From: an uncultured Flavobacteriaceae bacterium
Lineage (GTDB): Bacteria > Bacteroidota > Bacteroidia > Flavobacteriales > Flavobacteriaceae
Assembly (NCBI GenBank): GCA_943789365.1
Contig: CALSTV010000001.1
Location: 682,001 to 746,000, forward strand
Reading direction: 5' to 3'
DNA length: 64,000 nucleotides
Part shown: one piece after another, positions 31,945 to 40,317 of the stretch
Layout of the letters: each line of letters begins with the position of its first letter
Numbering within the stretch: the first letter of the stretch is position 1
The notes under the pieces: model-generated
Seen by the model: the letters and a program-made list of their open reading frames with translations, nothing else
Told to the model about the DNA's origin: nothing
The model's database searches: none
Program-made: the position numbers and the translations under genes

Positions 31945-32460
31945 ATGAAGAAATTGACAATGCTTTTAATCTTTATACTGATTGGCCTTAATTTATCGAG
32001 TTGTGACCCTGAAGAATCATTTTTTCTTCATTATTATCAAATATACCTTAAAAATAATACGGACGAAGAAATAAAACTAATCTATCATAAATTAGGAATT
32101 AGAGACACCATAGTCATAAATACTCGGAATAAAATAACATCAAAGTATTTTGAACACTATTCTTATTCATCTGACCTAAATGAAAATATTGACTTTAATC
32201 TAATTATAAAAAAAGGTGTTAATGAATGCTTTAACAACAGAATTGGTGAGTTAGAACTATACATAGGTGATAAATTTATTAAAACATGGAAAGGAGTAGC
32301 AGCAGAACATTTGGGACCTCAATTAAATAGCCCTTATAATCTCGATTCTTGGGATTTACTCAAATATGATAAGGTCCTTAGACTGCGTTATGATGAATTC
32401 ATTTATGGAGAAATTGTATTTACCATAACTGATGAAGACATAATACGCCAAGAAGAGTAA
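31945..32460 (+). CDS. Small lipoprotein, array member 4
   Basis: This 171-residue lipoprotein (LIFILIGLNLSSCDPEE, lipobox L-S-S-C) is the longest in the array. It keeps the family features: a short mature segment with LKNNTDEEIKL, a KTWK motif near residue 113 and a C-terminus VFTITDEDIIRQEE. The central part is more divergent than in the other members. A remnant of the zincin 3' end follows immediately. Confidence 0.75.
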   Translation: MKKLTMLLIFILIGLNLSSCDPEESFFLHYYQIYLKNNTDEEIKLIYHKLGIRDTIVINTRNKITSKYFEHYSYSSDLNENIDFNLIIKKGVNECFNNRIGELELYIGDKFIKTWKGVAAEHLGPQLNSPYNLDSWDLLKYDKVLRLRYDEFIYGEIVFTITDEDIIRQEE

Positions 32461-32462
32461 TT

Positions 32463-32546
32463 TTTAGAGACCGCTTGTTAAGAGAAAACAGTTATAGAGA
32501 CCAAACAGATGTAAGAAATTTATTTACAGCTTATTATTGGAGTTAA
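32463..32546 (+). pseudogene. Remnant of the zincin gene's 3' end (copy 2)
   Basis: These 27 codons plus stop, FRDRLLRENSYRDQTDV... ending YYWS, match the zincin C-terminus (FRDRLLQENGNRDETDL...YYYN). There is no start codon, and it lies between lipoproteins 4 and 5, as copy 1 lies between 1 and 2. Confidence 0.8.
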
Positions 32547-32562
32547 CTTTAAATATTCGATA

Positions 32563-32955
32563 ATGAAAAAAATTAGCTTTTTGCTATTGACAATACTACC
32601 CTTATTTGGTTGTGATCCTGAGAGATGCTCTACATATTACATCAATAATAAAAGCGCTCAAGACATTTCCTTAAATTACGTTTCAAAATCACCAAATTTC
32701 TACAAAAAAATAATTATTGGTGCTGACTCGAATGATCTTTTTTCAGATAAAACCTGTGCTATCGGTGGCATCTCAATTGATATTGATGCCGACTCAATCT
32801 ACCTGTCACATGAAGATGAAATTCTAAAAATATGGAAACCTGATTCTGAAGGAAAAAACATCTACAATATTGAGCGCGATTGGTATGTTCGAGAAAGTCC
32901 AAAAGACAATTTCATTTATATTTTTGAAATAACTAATGAAGATTTAAATAGGTAG
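32563..32955 (+). CDS. Small lipoprotein, array member 5
   Basis: This 130-residue lipoprotein (LLTILPLFGCDPERC, lipobox F-G-C) has the shared blocks IWKPDSEGKNIYNIERDW and ESPKDNFIYIFEIT and ends earlier than members 1, 3 and 4 (NEDLNR). It is the last gene of the array and converges on rpsA. Its role is unknown; immunity to the zincin is inferred from context only. Confidence 0.75.
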   Translation: MKKISFLLLTILPLFGCDPERCSTYYINNKSAQDISLNYVSKSPNFYKKIIIGADSNDLFSDKTCAIGGISIDIDADSIYLSHEDEILKIWKPDSEGKNIYNIERDWYVRESPKDNFIYIFEITNEDLNR

Positions 32956-33049
32956 AAATAATAACTTCCAAAAGATTATCCCAATTAAAACCATAAACAA
33001 GTTTTGTCTTAACGCGTATTAAATCAAATTTTTCGATCAGTGCGTAAAA

Positions 33050-33080
33050 AAAAGAGCTGTCTCCACGAGACAGCTCTTTT
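33050..33080 (-). terminator. Rho-independent terminator of rpsA (probably bidirectional)
   Basis: This is a perfect 14-bp stem AAAAGAGCTGTCTC / GAGACAGCTCTTTT with a 3-base loop and T/A runs on both sides, between convergent rpsA and the lipoprotein array. Confidence 0.9.
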
Positions 33081-33102
33081 ATATATTAAATAGTTGGAAC
33101 TC

Positions 33103-34896
33103 TTATTTTCCTTCCATTTTCTTTTTCAAGTCAGCAAGACCAGCAATATCTCCAAACGTTGCTTTGTCAGCAGCTTCTGCTTTTTTACTAGCAGCTTTGA
33201 TATTCTTAGCCTCTTCAGCTCTAAAGATTGCCGTATGAGAAGCAACAATTCTTCTGTATTCCTTGTTGAATTCTAATACTTTAAAGTCAGTAGCATCTCC
33301 TTTTCCAAGTTTACTACCATCTTCTTTCTCTAAATGACGTCCTGGTACGAAAGCCTCAACTCCGTCAGCAAACGTTACGATTGCTCCTTTGTCAGTCTTT
33401 TCTTTAATCGTACCTGCATGTACAGAATCTATCGTGTATGTAGCTTCATGTGCATCCCAAGGATTGTCTTGTGTTTGTTTGTGACCTAAGTTCAACTTAC
33501 GGTTTTCAACATCCAATTCTAATACTTGAACATCTAACACATCACCAACATTTACAAAGTCAGATGGGTGCTTAATTTTCTTAGTCCAAGAAAGATCAGA
33601 AATATAAACCAATCCGTCAATACCTTCTTCAAGCTCAACAAATACACCAAAGTTTGTGTAATTTCTTACCGTTCCTTTGTGTGCAGAACCTACAGGGTAT
33701 TTCTTAGTAATGTCTGTCCATGGATCTGGGTGCAATTGCTTGATACCCAATGACATTTTTCTATCATCTCTATCCAAAGTCAATACGACTGCTTCTACCT
33801 CATCACCAACTTTTACAAAGTCTTGTGCTGAACGTAAGTGTGTAGACCATGACATTTCAGATACGTGAACCAAACCTTCAACTCCTTGGTTTACTTCAAT
33901 AAACGCACCGTAATCAGCAAGTACAACTACTTTACCTTTTACTTTATCACCTACTTTAAGTTCAGCATCTAAAGCTTCCCATGGGTGAGCACTCAATTGT
34001 TTCAATCCTAATTGAATTCTTGTTTTTTGATCGTCAAAATCAAGGATTACAACATTTAATTTTTGATCCAACTCAACAACCTCAGATGGGTGGTTGATTC
34101 TCGACCAAGATAAATCAGTAATATGTACCAAACCGTCTACACCACCTAAATCGATGAATACACCGTAAGAAGTTACGTTTTTCACGATACCTTCAAGTAC
34201 TTGACCTTTTTCAAGCTTACTAATGATTTCTTTCTTTTGAATCTCGATATCAGCTTCGATAAGCGCTTTATGAGAAACAACAACGTTTTTAAATTCATGG
34301 TTGATTTTCACAACTTTGAATTCCATTGTTTTGTCTACATATTGATCGTAATTTCTAATTGGCTTCACGTCAATTTGAGAACCTGGCAAGAACGCCTCAA
34401 TTCCAAATACGTCAACAATCATACCTCCTCTAGTTCTGCACTTCACGAATCCGTTTACTACTTCACCAGTTTCTTGAGCATTGATTACTCTATCCCAAGC
34501 TTTGATTACTCTCGCTTTTTTATGAGACAATACCAATTGACCAGAAACATCTTCTCTCTTATCAACCAATACTTCAACAACATCACCAACAGCTAAGTTA
34601 GGGTTGTAACGGAATTCGTTCAAAGAGATAACTCCTTCAGACTTAGAATTGATATCGATGATTGCATCACGCTCAGTAATTCTTGTTACCTTACCTTCAA
34701 TTACATCCAACTCGTTTACAAAACCTACGGTTCCTTCTAAAGCAGATTCAAATTCTTTTAGTTTAGACTCATCTACAGCCTCAATACCTTCTTCGTATTT
34801 ATGCCAATCAAAGCTTGCTAAAAATTCTTCTGGGTTTACAACTTCAACAGCAGGTACTTCCTGTGCTTCAGTTTCGTTTTTTAATTCTTCAGACAT
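33103..34896 (-). CDS. rpsA: 30S ribosomal protein S1
   Basis: The protein has 597 residues with six S1 RNA-binding repeats, for example GKVTRITERDAIIDI, GFVKCRTRGGMIVDV, GIVKNVTSYGVFIDLGG, GKVVVLADYGAFIEV, GTVRNYTNFGVFVELEE and GTIKEKTDKGAIVTF. S1 recruits mRNA to the 30S subunit. This matters in Bacteroidota, where Shine-Dalgarno pairing is little used. The N-terminus is acidic (MSEELKNETEAQEVPAVE). It is a single gene with its own promoter and terminator. Confidence 0.96.
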   Translation of the reverse strand: MSEELKNETEAQEVPAVEVVNPEEFLASFDWHKYEEGIEAVDESKLKEFESALEGTVGFVNELDVIEGKVTRITERDAIIDINSKSEGVISLNEFRYNPNLAVGDVVEVLVDKREDVSGQLVLSHKKARVIKAWDRVINAQETGEVVNGFVKCRTRGGMIVDVFGIEAFLPGSQIDVKPIRNYDQYVDKTMEFKVVKINHEFKNVVVSHKALIEADIEIQKKEIISKLEKGQVLEGIVKNVTSYGVFIDLGGVDGLVHITDLSWSRINHPSEVVELDQKLNVVILDFDDQKTRIQLGLKQLSAHPWEALDAELKVGDKVKGKVVVLADYGAFIEVNQGVEGLVHVSEMSWSTHLRSAQDFVKVGDEVEAVVLTLDRDDRKMSLGIKQLHPDPWTDITKKYPVGSAHKGTVRNYTNFGVFVELEEGIDGLVYISDLSWTKKIKHPSDFVNVGDVLDVQVLELDVENRKLNLGHKQTQDNPWDAHEATYTIDSVHAGTIKEKTDKGAIVTFADGVEAFVPGRHLEKEDGSKLGKGDATDFKVLEFNKEYRRIVASHTAIFRAEEAKNIKAASKKAEAADKATFGDIAGLADLKKKMEGK

Positions 34897-35206
34897 AATG
34901 TCTTTTCTTTTGTATCTTATTGCTGACCAGATTGTTTAAACGAAATCAACATAAGAGATGTTAATTAATTTTATTTCTATAATTCCCTTTCCAATTCTGT
35001 ACTCGTAAAAAGGAGTGCAAATTTACTGTTTATTTCCGAATCTAACAAAACAAAATCAAATGATTTTTAGACACTTAAGACTCAATCCTAAAATACTTGC
35101 AAACCAACACCTACAAGGTGCCAAGTAAGCACCACTGCTTTTAACAGCACATTAACACAAAACACTGAATACCTTTGCTGTTTTTGTGTACAACCATTCC
35201 CCCTAA
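34897..35206. other. Divergent intergenic region rpsA / TlpA-like gene
   Basis: These 310 bp between divergent genes hold the rpsA promoter (35018-35050, minus) and a probable -7 box TACCTTTG at 35170-35177 for the rightward lipoprotein gene. No other structure was seen. Confidence 0.55.
35018..35050 (-). promoter_or_regulatory. rpsA promoter
   Basis: On the minus strand, TTTTG (complement of 35046-35050) is followed after 20 bases by TAAATTTG (complement of 35018-35025), close to the Bacteroidota TTTG-N19-TAnnTTTG consensus. The leader to the rpsA ATG is about 120 bases. Confidence 0.65.
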
Positions 35207-36586
35207 ATGACTAAAAAACTACTCATATTACTCACTATTATTGTCCTAATCAGTTGTAATACCACAAATGATTCAAACAAACACAGCGTCTATTTTGGAG
35301 GTGAAATTAAAAATCCAACAGCAGGTTTTATCTGTCTTAAGAAAGACTCAGAACTAATCGACACCTTGTTCTTGTCGGCACAAAACAAATTTTCTAAACA
35401 CTTCACTCAACTTCGCAAGGGGCTGTATACTTTCCATCACGGCAATGAATTGCAATACATATTCCTCGACGCGCAAGACAGCATTTCAATTCACCTGAAC
35501 ACAAAAGATTTTGATGAATCTTTGACTTTTTCAGGAAAAGGCGCCGAAAAAAATGAGTATTTGCTCAATTTATTTCTTGAAAATGAAAAAGAAGACAAGC
35601 TATTTCATCAATACTTCCGACTTTCGCCGCAAGAATTCAAGGACAAAGTAGACCTACTACAAGAACTAAAATACGTAGATCTTGAAGAATTTGAAATTTC
35701 ACAGAACAATCGTTGCAAAGCGTTCTCGAAAATAGCAAAAGCCACCATCGACTATTCTCTATACAAGAAGATGGAATACTATCCTTGGGCGCACAAAAAC
35801 ATTACAACAGCAAAACATTTTGAAGAAATTGATGATTCTTTCTATGCGTATAGAAAAAACATCGATTTAAACGACGAAGACATGATAGGGTATTATGTAT
35901 ACACCAATTACCTTATCAATTACCTATACAATCAGGCATTTCAAAATCTAAAAAACAAGGAGTTTTCAAAAAACGAAATCAGGATTGAATTTTTTAAAGC
36001 GGTTGAAAAGAACATTACCCTCGAAAGTTTTAAAAACAAATTGCTGATGGATAATATTCTTCACAATATTTTAAAAAACCCGAATACGAACGACCTCGAT
36101 GTGCTGCATTTATTTTTAAATATTTCTACTAACCTGGCCGACAAAGAAAAGATAGCGCGTCTCATTGAAAATAAAATTTCACTGCAAAACAACCAATCAA
36201 TACCCAATTTCACGCTTACAAATACAAAGAACATCGATGTTCCACTCAATCGTGTTATCCGCAACAAAAAAGCGGTGGTTTATTTTTGGTCTAAGAAATA
36301 CATGTCTCCAAAATACCTATCGTCTCGAATTACTTATTTACGCAAAAAACATCCCAATTACACTTTTATTGGAATCAACATAGACCAAAATCCTTATCCA
36401 GCAACAACTGAAGCTTCATTTCCTTTTGAAAAACACCAATTTAAACTTCCCAAAACAAGCATTGCTCAGAAATTTTGTTCAAGTGGCTATCCTAGAACCC
36501 TTATCATTTCAAACAAAGGACAAATTTTAAACAGCTATACAAACATAAGTACTAAAGATTTTTCTACCAGTTTAGCTTCCTTCTAA
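35207..36586 (+). CDS. TlpA-like thioredoxin-fold lipoprotein without CxxC
   Basis: The protein has 459 residues. The lipoprotein signal LLTIIVLISCNTTND is followed by an N-terminal beta domain as in Bacteroidota AhpC/TSA-TlpA proteins and a helical middle. The C-terminal thioredoxin fold (from about residue 330) has IPNFTLTNTKNIDVPLNRV, VVYFWSKKYMSPKYLS and a GYPRTLIISNKGQI strand. Where TlpA has FWxxWCxPC, this protein has FWSKKYMSP, so the redox cysteines are missing. It is probably a periplasmic or outer-membrane binding protein rather than an oxidoreductase. Confidence 0.75.
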   Translation: MTKKLLILLTIIVLISCNTTNDSNKHSVYFGGEIKNPTAGFICLKKDSELIDTLFLSAQNKFSKHFTQLRKGLYTFHHGNELQYIFLDAQDSISIHLNTKDFDESLTFSGKGAEKNEYLLNLFLENEKEDKLFHQYFRLSPQEFKDKVDLLQELKYVDLEEFEISQNNRCKAFSKIAKATIDYSLYKKMEYYPWAHKNITTAKHFEEIDDSFYAYRKNIDLNDEDMIGYYVYTNYLINYLYNQAFQNLKNKEFSKNEIRIEFFKAVEKNITLESFKNKLLMDNILHNILKNPNTNDLDVLHLFLNISTNLADKEKIARLIENKISLQNNQSIPNFTLTNTKNIDVPLNRVIRNKKAVVYFWSKKYMSPKYLSSRITYLRKKHPNYTFIGINIDQNPYPATTEASFPFEKHQFKLPKTSIAQKFCSSGYPRTLIISNKGQILNSYTNISTKDFSTSLASF

Positions 36587-36626
36587 AAAATAAAGACTTT
36601 CATTAGATTCCTGCAACTATTAGACG

Positions 36627-36634
36627 TACCTTTG
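36627..36634 (+). promoter_or_regulatory. -7 promoter element of the DEAD-box helicase gene
   Basis: TACCTTTG matches the Bacteroidota -7 box TAnnTTTG. I see no good -33 TTTG. The leader to the ATG at 36698 is about 63 bases. Confidence 0.45.
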
Positions 36635-36697
36635 CACACTTTTAACACTGACTAACAAGGTAGCGATATTATTTTGTAAGTCAATAACTTATACATA

Positions 36698-38545
36698 ATG
36701 TCGACATTTTTAGAACTAGGATTGAATGAAGAAATCCTAAAAGCCTTAACTGATTTAGGCTACGAAAAGCCATCAGAAATTCAAGAAAAGGCAATTCCAC
36801 AAGTAATTTCATCAACAGATGACTTAAAAGCATTTGCTCAAACTGGAACAGGAAAAACAGCTGCTTTCAGTTTACCTGTCTTGCAGTTATTAGACGCCAA
36901 CAGCAAAAGCACACAAGCAATAATCCTTTCTCCAACAAGAGAATTGGCCGTGCAAATTGGAAACAACATCAAAGACTTTTCGAAATACATGAAAGGTGTG
37001 AATGTACTTACCGTTTATGGTGGTGCTAATATTGACGAGCAAATTAGAGGGCTTAAAAAGGGGGTTCAAATTGTAGTGGGAACTCCGGGAAGAACCGTAG
37101 ACCTTATCAAAAGAAAACAACTAAAGCTAGACAACATCAAATGGCTTATTTTGGATGAAGCAGACGAGATGCTCAATATGGGATTCAAAGACGAGTTGGA
37201 TCAAGTATTAGAAGTGACTCCAGACGACAAACAAACTTTGTTATTCTCTGCAACCTTCCCTAGAGAAGTTGAATCCATCGCTAGAAATTATATGAACAAT
37301 CCTGCCGAAATTAGTGCAGGTCAGAAAAACACGGGATCCGACAATGTCTCCAACGAATATTACGTTGTTACAGAAAGAAACAGATATCCTGCGTTGAAGC
37401 GAATTGCTGATGCCAATCCAGACGTCTATGGAATTGTATTTTGTAGAACCAAAAGAGAAACAGCACAAGTTGCAGACAATCTAATTCAAGACGGATACAA
37501 CGCTGATGCTTTACATGGAGATCTTTCCCAAGCGCAACGCGATGGAGTGATGCAAAAATTCCGCAACAAATCCTTACAGATATTGGTAGCTACAGATGTT
37601 GCAGCTCGTGGATTGGACGTAAACAACTTAACACATGTCATCAATTACAAATTACCAGATCAAACAGAAGCCTATACACACCGTAGTGGAAGAACTGGTA
37701 GAGCGGGTAATAAAGGAATCTCAATTGCATTGATAACCAATAAAGAAATTGGAAAACTTCGTCCAATTGAAAGAAAAATAAAAAAGAAATTCGAAAAGAA
37801 GGTTGTTCCTACTGGAGAAGAAATATGCAAAAGTCAATTGTTCAGTTTAATTCACAATGTAAAAGAAACAGAAGTGAATCACGAACAAATCGACACCTAT
37901 TTAGAAAGTATCTATAGCAGCTTAGAAGGTTTAGATAGAGAAGAACTAATCCAAAAATTTGTTTCTGTAGAATTTAATAAATTCCTCAAATACTATTCGA
38001 ATGCGCGCGATCTTAACGATGTGGAACGCGACAGAAGAAGTGACGAAAGAGGAAAATCTAGAGACGACGAAAACATGACGCGTTTCTTTATCAACCTAGG
38101 TAGAAAAGACAATTTAAATCCTGGAAAACTAATAGGCCTGATCAACGAACAAAACATTACAAACAATGTTGAAATTGGTCAGATTGAAATTTTAGACACC
38201 TTTTCATTCTTTGAATTGGACAAAAACTTTACCGATGAAACCATCAGTGCTTTTACCGATGCAAGTTTTAATGGACGTAATGTAAATGTTGAAATCACCG
38301 AAAAGAAAAAACGTTCTGGTGGAGGAAGAGACCGCAGACGTGGAGGTGATGACAGAAGAGGTCGTGGAAGACGTTTTGAAGGCGGAAGATCTGGAGGAAG
38401 AAGTGACCGAAGCAGTAGTCGAAGAAGAGACGGAGGAGGAGACAGAAACAACTCATACGACCGTCAGGATCGCCCAGACAGAAGCGACAGAAGAAGTTCT
38501 GACAAACCAGACAGAAGTGCTGGATTTGGGCGAAAAAGAAAATAA
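36698..38545 (+). CDS. deaD: DEAD-box ATP-dependent RNA helicase (DeaD/CsdA type)
   Basis: The protein has 615 residues with all helicase motifs: AQTGTGKT (47-54), SPTRELA (78-84), LDEAD (about 152-156), SAT (184-186) and HRSGRTGRAG (about 325). A DbpA-like RNA-binding domain follows (GRKDNLNPGKLIGLI, about 470-550). The long Arg/Gly/Asp-rich tail (RRGGDDRRGRGRRFEGG) is a flexible RNA-binding extension. Family members remodel rRNA and mRNA, often during cold growth. It has its own -7 box and a terminator at 38564-38594. Confidence 0.93.
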   Translation: MSTFLELGLNEEILKALTDLGYEKPSEIQEKAIPQVISSTDDLKAFAQTGTGKTAAFSLPVLQLLDANSKSTQAIILSPTRELAVQIGNNIKDFSKYMKGVNVLTVYGGANIDEQIRGLKKGVQIVVGTPGRTVDLIKRKQLKLDNIKWLILDEADEMLNMGFKDELDQVLEVTPDDKQTLLFSATFPREVESIARNYMNNPAEISAGQKNTGSDNVSNEYYVVTERNRYPALKRIADANPDVYGIVFCRTKRETAQVADNLIQDGYNADALHGDLSQAQRDGVMQKFRNKSLQILVATDVAARGLDVNNLTHVINYKLPDQTEAYTHRSGRTGRAGNKGISIALITNKEIGKLRPIERKIKKKFEKKVVPTGEEICKSQLFSLIHNVKETEVNHEQIDTYLESIYSSLEGLDREELIQKFVSVEFNKFLKYYSNARDLNDVERDRRSDERGKSRDDENMTRFFINLGRKDNLNPGKLIGLINEQNITNNVEIGQIEILDTFSFFELDKNFTDETISAFTDASFNGRNVNVEITEKKKRSGGGRDRRRGGDDRRGRGRRFEGGRSGGRSDRSSSRRRDGGGDRNNSYDRQDRPDRSDRRSSDKPDRSAGFGRKRK

Positions 38546-38563
38546 TTAAGAAACCTCAAAAAA

Positions 38564-38594
38564 ATGCCTACTAATTTCAGTAGGCATTTTTTTT
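38564..38594 (+). terminator. Rho-independent terminator after deaD
   Basis: This is a 9-bp perfect stem ATGCCTACT / AGTAGGCAT with a 6-base loop followed by a T run, 19 bases after the deaD stop. Confidence 0.88.
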
Positions 38595-38629
38595 GAACAA
38601 AACTGTACTCAACTACCTATACAAACTAA

Positions 38630-38661
38630 AAAAGCCTGTTTCTTTGAAGAAACAGGCTTTT
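38630..38661 (-). terminator. Rho-independent terminator after rpsU (bidirectional)
   Basis: This is a 15-bp perfect stem AAAAGCCTGTTTCTT / AAGAAACAGGCTTTT with a 2-base loop, 19 bases beyond the rpsU stop on the minus strand. Confidence 0.88.
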
Positions 38662-38680
38662 AAATTCTTAATTCAATACA

Positions 38681-38878
38681 CTAACTCAACTCTTCGTTGG
38701 TTCTTAGTTTTTGAATGTATTGCGCTTTAATGTTTTGCTTACGTTTTGCAACTGATGGCTTTGTGAAATGCTGACGCTCACGTAATTGACGCATTGTTTT
38801 CGTTCGGTCGAATTTTCTCTTAAAACGTTTCAACGCTCTGTCGATATTCTCTCCTTCTTTAATAGGTATAATTAACAT
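38681..38878 (-). CDS. rpsU: 30S ribosomal protein S21
   Basis: This 65-residue basic protein (MLIIPIKEGENIDRALKRFK, then KRKQNIKAQYIQKLRTNEEL) has the length and sequence of Bacteroidota bS21. In this phylum bS21 helps hold the 3' tail of 16S rRNA so that its anti-Shine-Dalgarno sequence is hidden. The gene is preceded by a perfect Shine-Dalgarno, unlike almost every other gene here, which fits an autoregulated start. Confidence 0.95.
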   Translation of the reverse strand: MLIIPIKEGENIDRALKRFKRKFDRTKTMRQLRERQHFTKPSVAKRKQNIKAQYIQKLRTNEELS

Positions 38879-38884
38879 TGTGTA

Positions 38885-38893
38885 TCACCTCCT
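38885..38893 (-). promoter_or_regulatory. Perfect Shine-Dalgarno of rpsU
   Basis: On the minus strand AGGAGGTGA lies 6 bases before the rpsU ATG and is fully complementary to the 16S rRNA 3' end. Other starts in the window lack such a site. Confidence 0.88.
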
Positions 38894-38963
38894 CTCATCG
38901 TACTCTCTTTAATATGTTTATCGTTGGGAAAAATCCTCAACTGTTATTTATTTAATTGGTGTG

Positions 38964-38991
38964 CAAATGTACAACTAATTTCAAGACAAAA
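38964..38991 (-). promoter_or_regulatory. Probable rpsU promoter
   Basis: The -7 box TACATTTG is the complement of 38964-38971. A TTTTG lies only 15 bases upstream, shorter than usual spacing, so the -33 assignment is uncertain. Confidence 0.45.
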
Positions 38992-39126
38992 AAATGGAAT
39001 CTTGAAAAATATATATTCTTTTAATTTAACTTATGAAAAACGCTACATCCAACAAATTCTGTCTATGTAATCAACTTTACCATTTATAGAAGCTCCCTAA
39101 GTTCTATCGAAATATTGAACAGTAAA

Positions 39127-40269
39127 TTACGCTTTAAGTAGTTCTCTTGAAATAACCACTTTTTGAATTTCGGTAGTTCCTTCTCCTATAGTACATAGTT
39201 TGGCATCTCTATAGAATTTTTCTACAGGAAAGTCTTTGGTATACCCATATCCTCCGTGAATCTGAACCGCTTCGTTGGCAGTTCTTACACAACATTCTGA
39301 AGCATACATTTTTGCCATGGCACCTATCTTAGTCATAGGTTTTCCCTCATTTTTAAAGGCCGCTGCTTTATGAGTTAACAATTCTGCTGCTTCAATCTCG
39401 GTGGCAATATCGGCAAGTTTAAACGAGATTCCCTGGAAGGAAGCAATCGGCTTTCCGAATTGTACACGCTCCTTGGAATATTTTAGTGAAGCTTCATAGG
39501 CTCCTTTTGCGATTCCTAATGACAAGGCAGCGATAGAAATTCTTCCCCCGTCTAAAACCTTCATCGATTGAATAAAGCCTTCACCTATTTCGCCAAGAAT
39601 ATTATCTTTAGAGACACGACAGTTATCAAATACAAGTTCTGCAGTTTCAGAAGCGCGCATTCCTAATTTATTTTCTTTTTTTCCGGATGTAAATCCAGGC
39701 GTTCCTTTTTCTATGGCAAAAGCAGTCATTCCATGTGAATCTCCTTTTTCACCAGTACGTACAATAACAACCGCAATATCTCCGCTAATTCCGTGTGTTA
39801 TAAAGTTTTTGGCACCATTAAGCACATAATAATCTCCATCTTCAACAGCTGTAGTCGACATGCCTCCGGCGTCAGAACCCGTGTTGTGCTCTGTCAAACC
39901 CCAAGCACCAATCCATTCTCCAGTTGCTAGCTTGGGCAACCATTTTTTCTTTTGCGCTTCATTTCCAAACTGCAAGATATGACCTGTACACAATGAATTA
40001 TGAGCCGCAACCGACAATCCAATCGCACCATCTATTTTGGATATTTCCTCTAAAATAAGCACATAGTCATGGTAATCCATACCAGAACCTCCATAGGCTT
40101 CAGGCACCAATACCCCCATAAAACCCATTTCACCGATTTTCCGAAATAAGTCAACAGGAAAAGTCTGACTTTCGTCCCATTCCATCACATAAGGTGCTAT
40201 ATGTTGCTTTGCAAAATCTCGAATCGAGGCTGCAATCATTGCTTGTGTTTCAGTATAACCGAAGTCCAT
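39127..40269 (-). CDS. Acyl-CoA dehydrogenase
   Basis: This 380-residue flavoprotein has the family signatures WGLTEHNTGSDAGG (FAD/substrate loop, about 130-143), NAVQIHGGYGYTKDFPVE (about 340) and IGEGTTEIQ near the C-terminus. It oxidises acyl-CoA to enoyl-CoA in the cytoplasm, passing electrons to ETF. The chain-length class cannot be told from sequence alone. It is followed on the same strand by the HhH protein gene. Confidence 0.93.
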   Translation of the reverse strand: MDFGYTETQAMIAASIRDFAKQHIAPYVMEWDESQTFPVDLFRKIGEMGFMGVLVPEAYGGSGMDYHDYVLILEEISKIDGAIGLSVAAHNSLCTGHILQFGNEAQKKKWLPKLATGEWIGAWGLTEHNTGSDAGGMSTTAVEDGDYYVLNGAKNFITHGISGDIAVVIVRTGEKGDSHGMTAFAIEKGTPGFTSGKKENKLGMRASETAELVFDNCRVSKDNILGEIGEGFIQSMKVLDGGRISIAALSLGIAKGAYEASLKYSKERVQFGKPIASFQGISFKLADIATEIEAAELLTHKAAAFKNEGKPMTKIGAMAKMYASECCVRTANEAVQIHGGYGYTKDFPVEKFYRDAKLCTIGEGTTEIQKVVISRELLKA

Positions 40270-40317
40270 ATAAAATAGTTTCTTTTTAAAACGAAAAATT
40301 AATAAAAATCGTATTCG

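Noticed and set aside
34201-34596. 131-residue ORF antisense to rpsA
   Set aside because: rpsA has six intact S1 repeats on the other strand; the antisense frame is Phe-rich noise.
38286-38549. Acidic 87-residue ORF inside the end of deaD
   Set aside because: It is the +1 frame of the Arg/Gly/Asp-rich tail; low-complexity coding DNA stays open in several frames.
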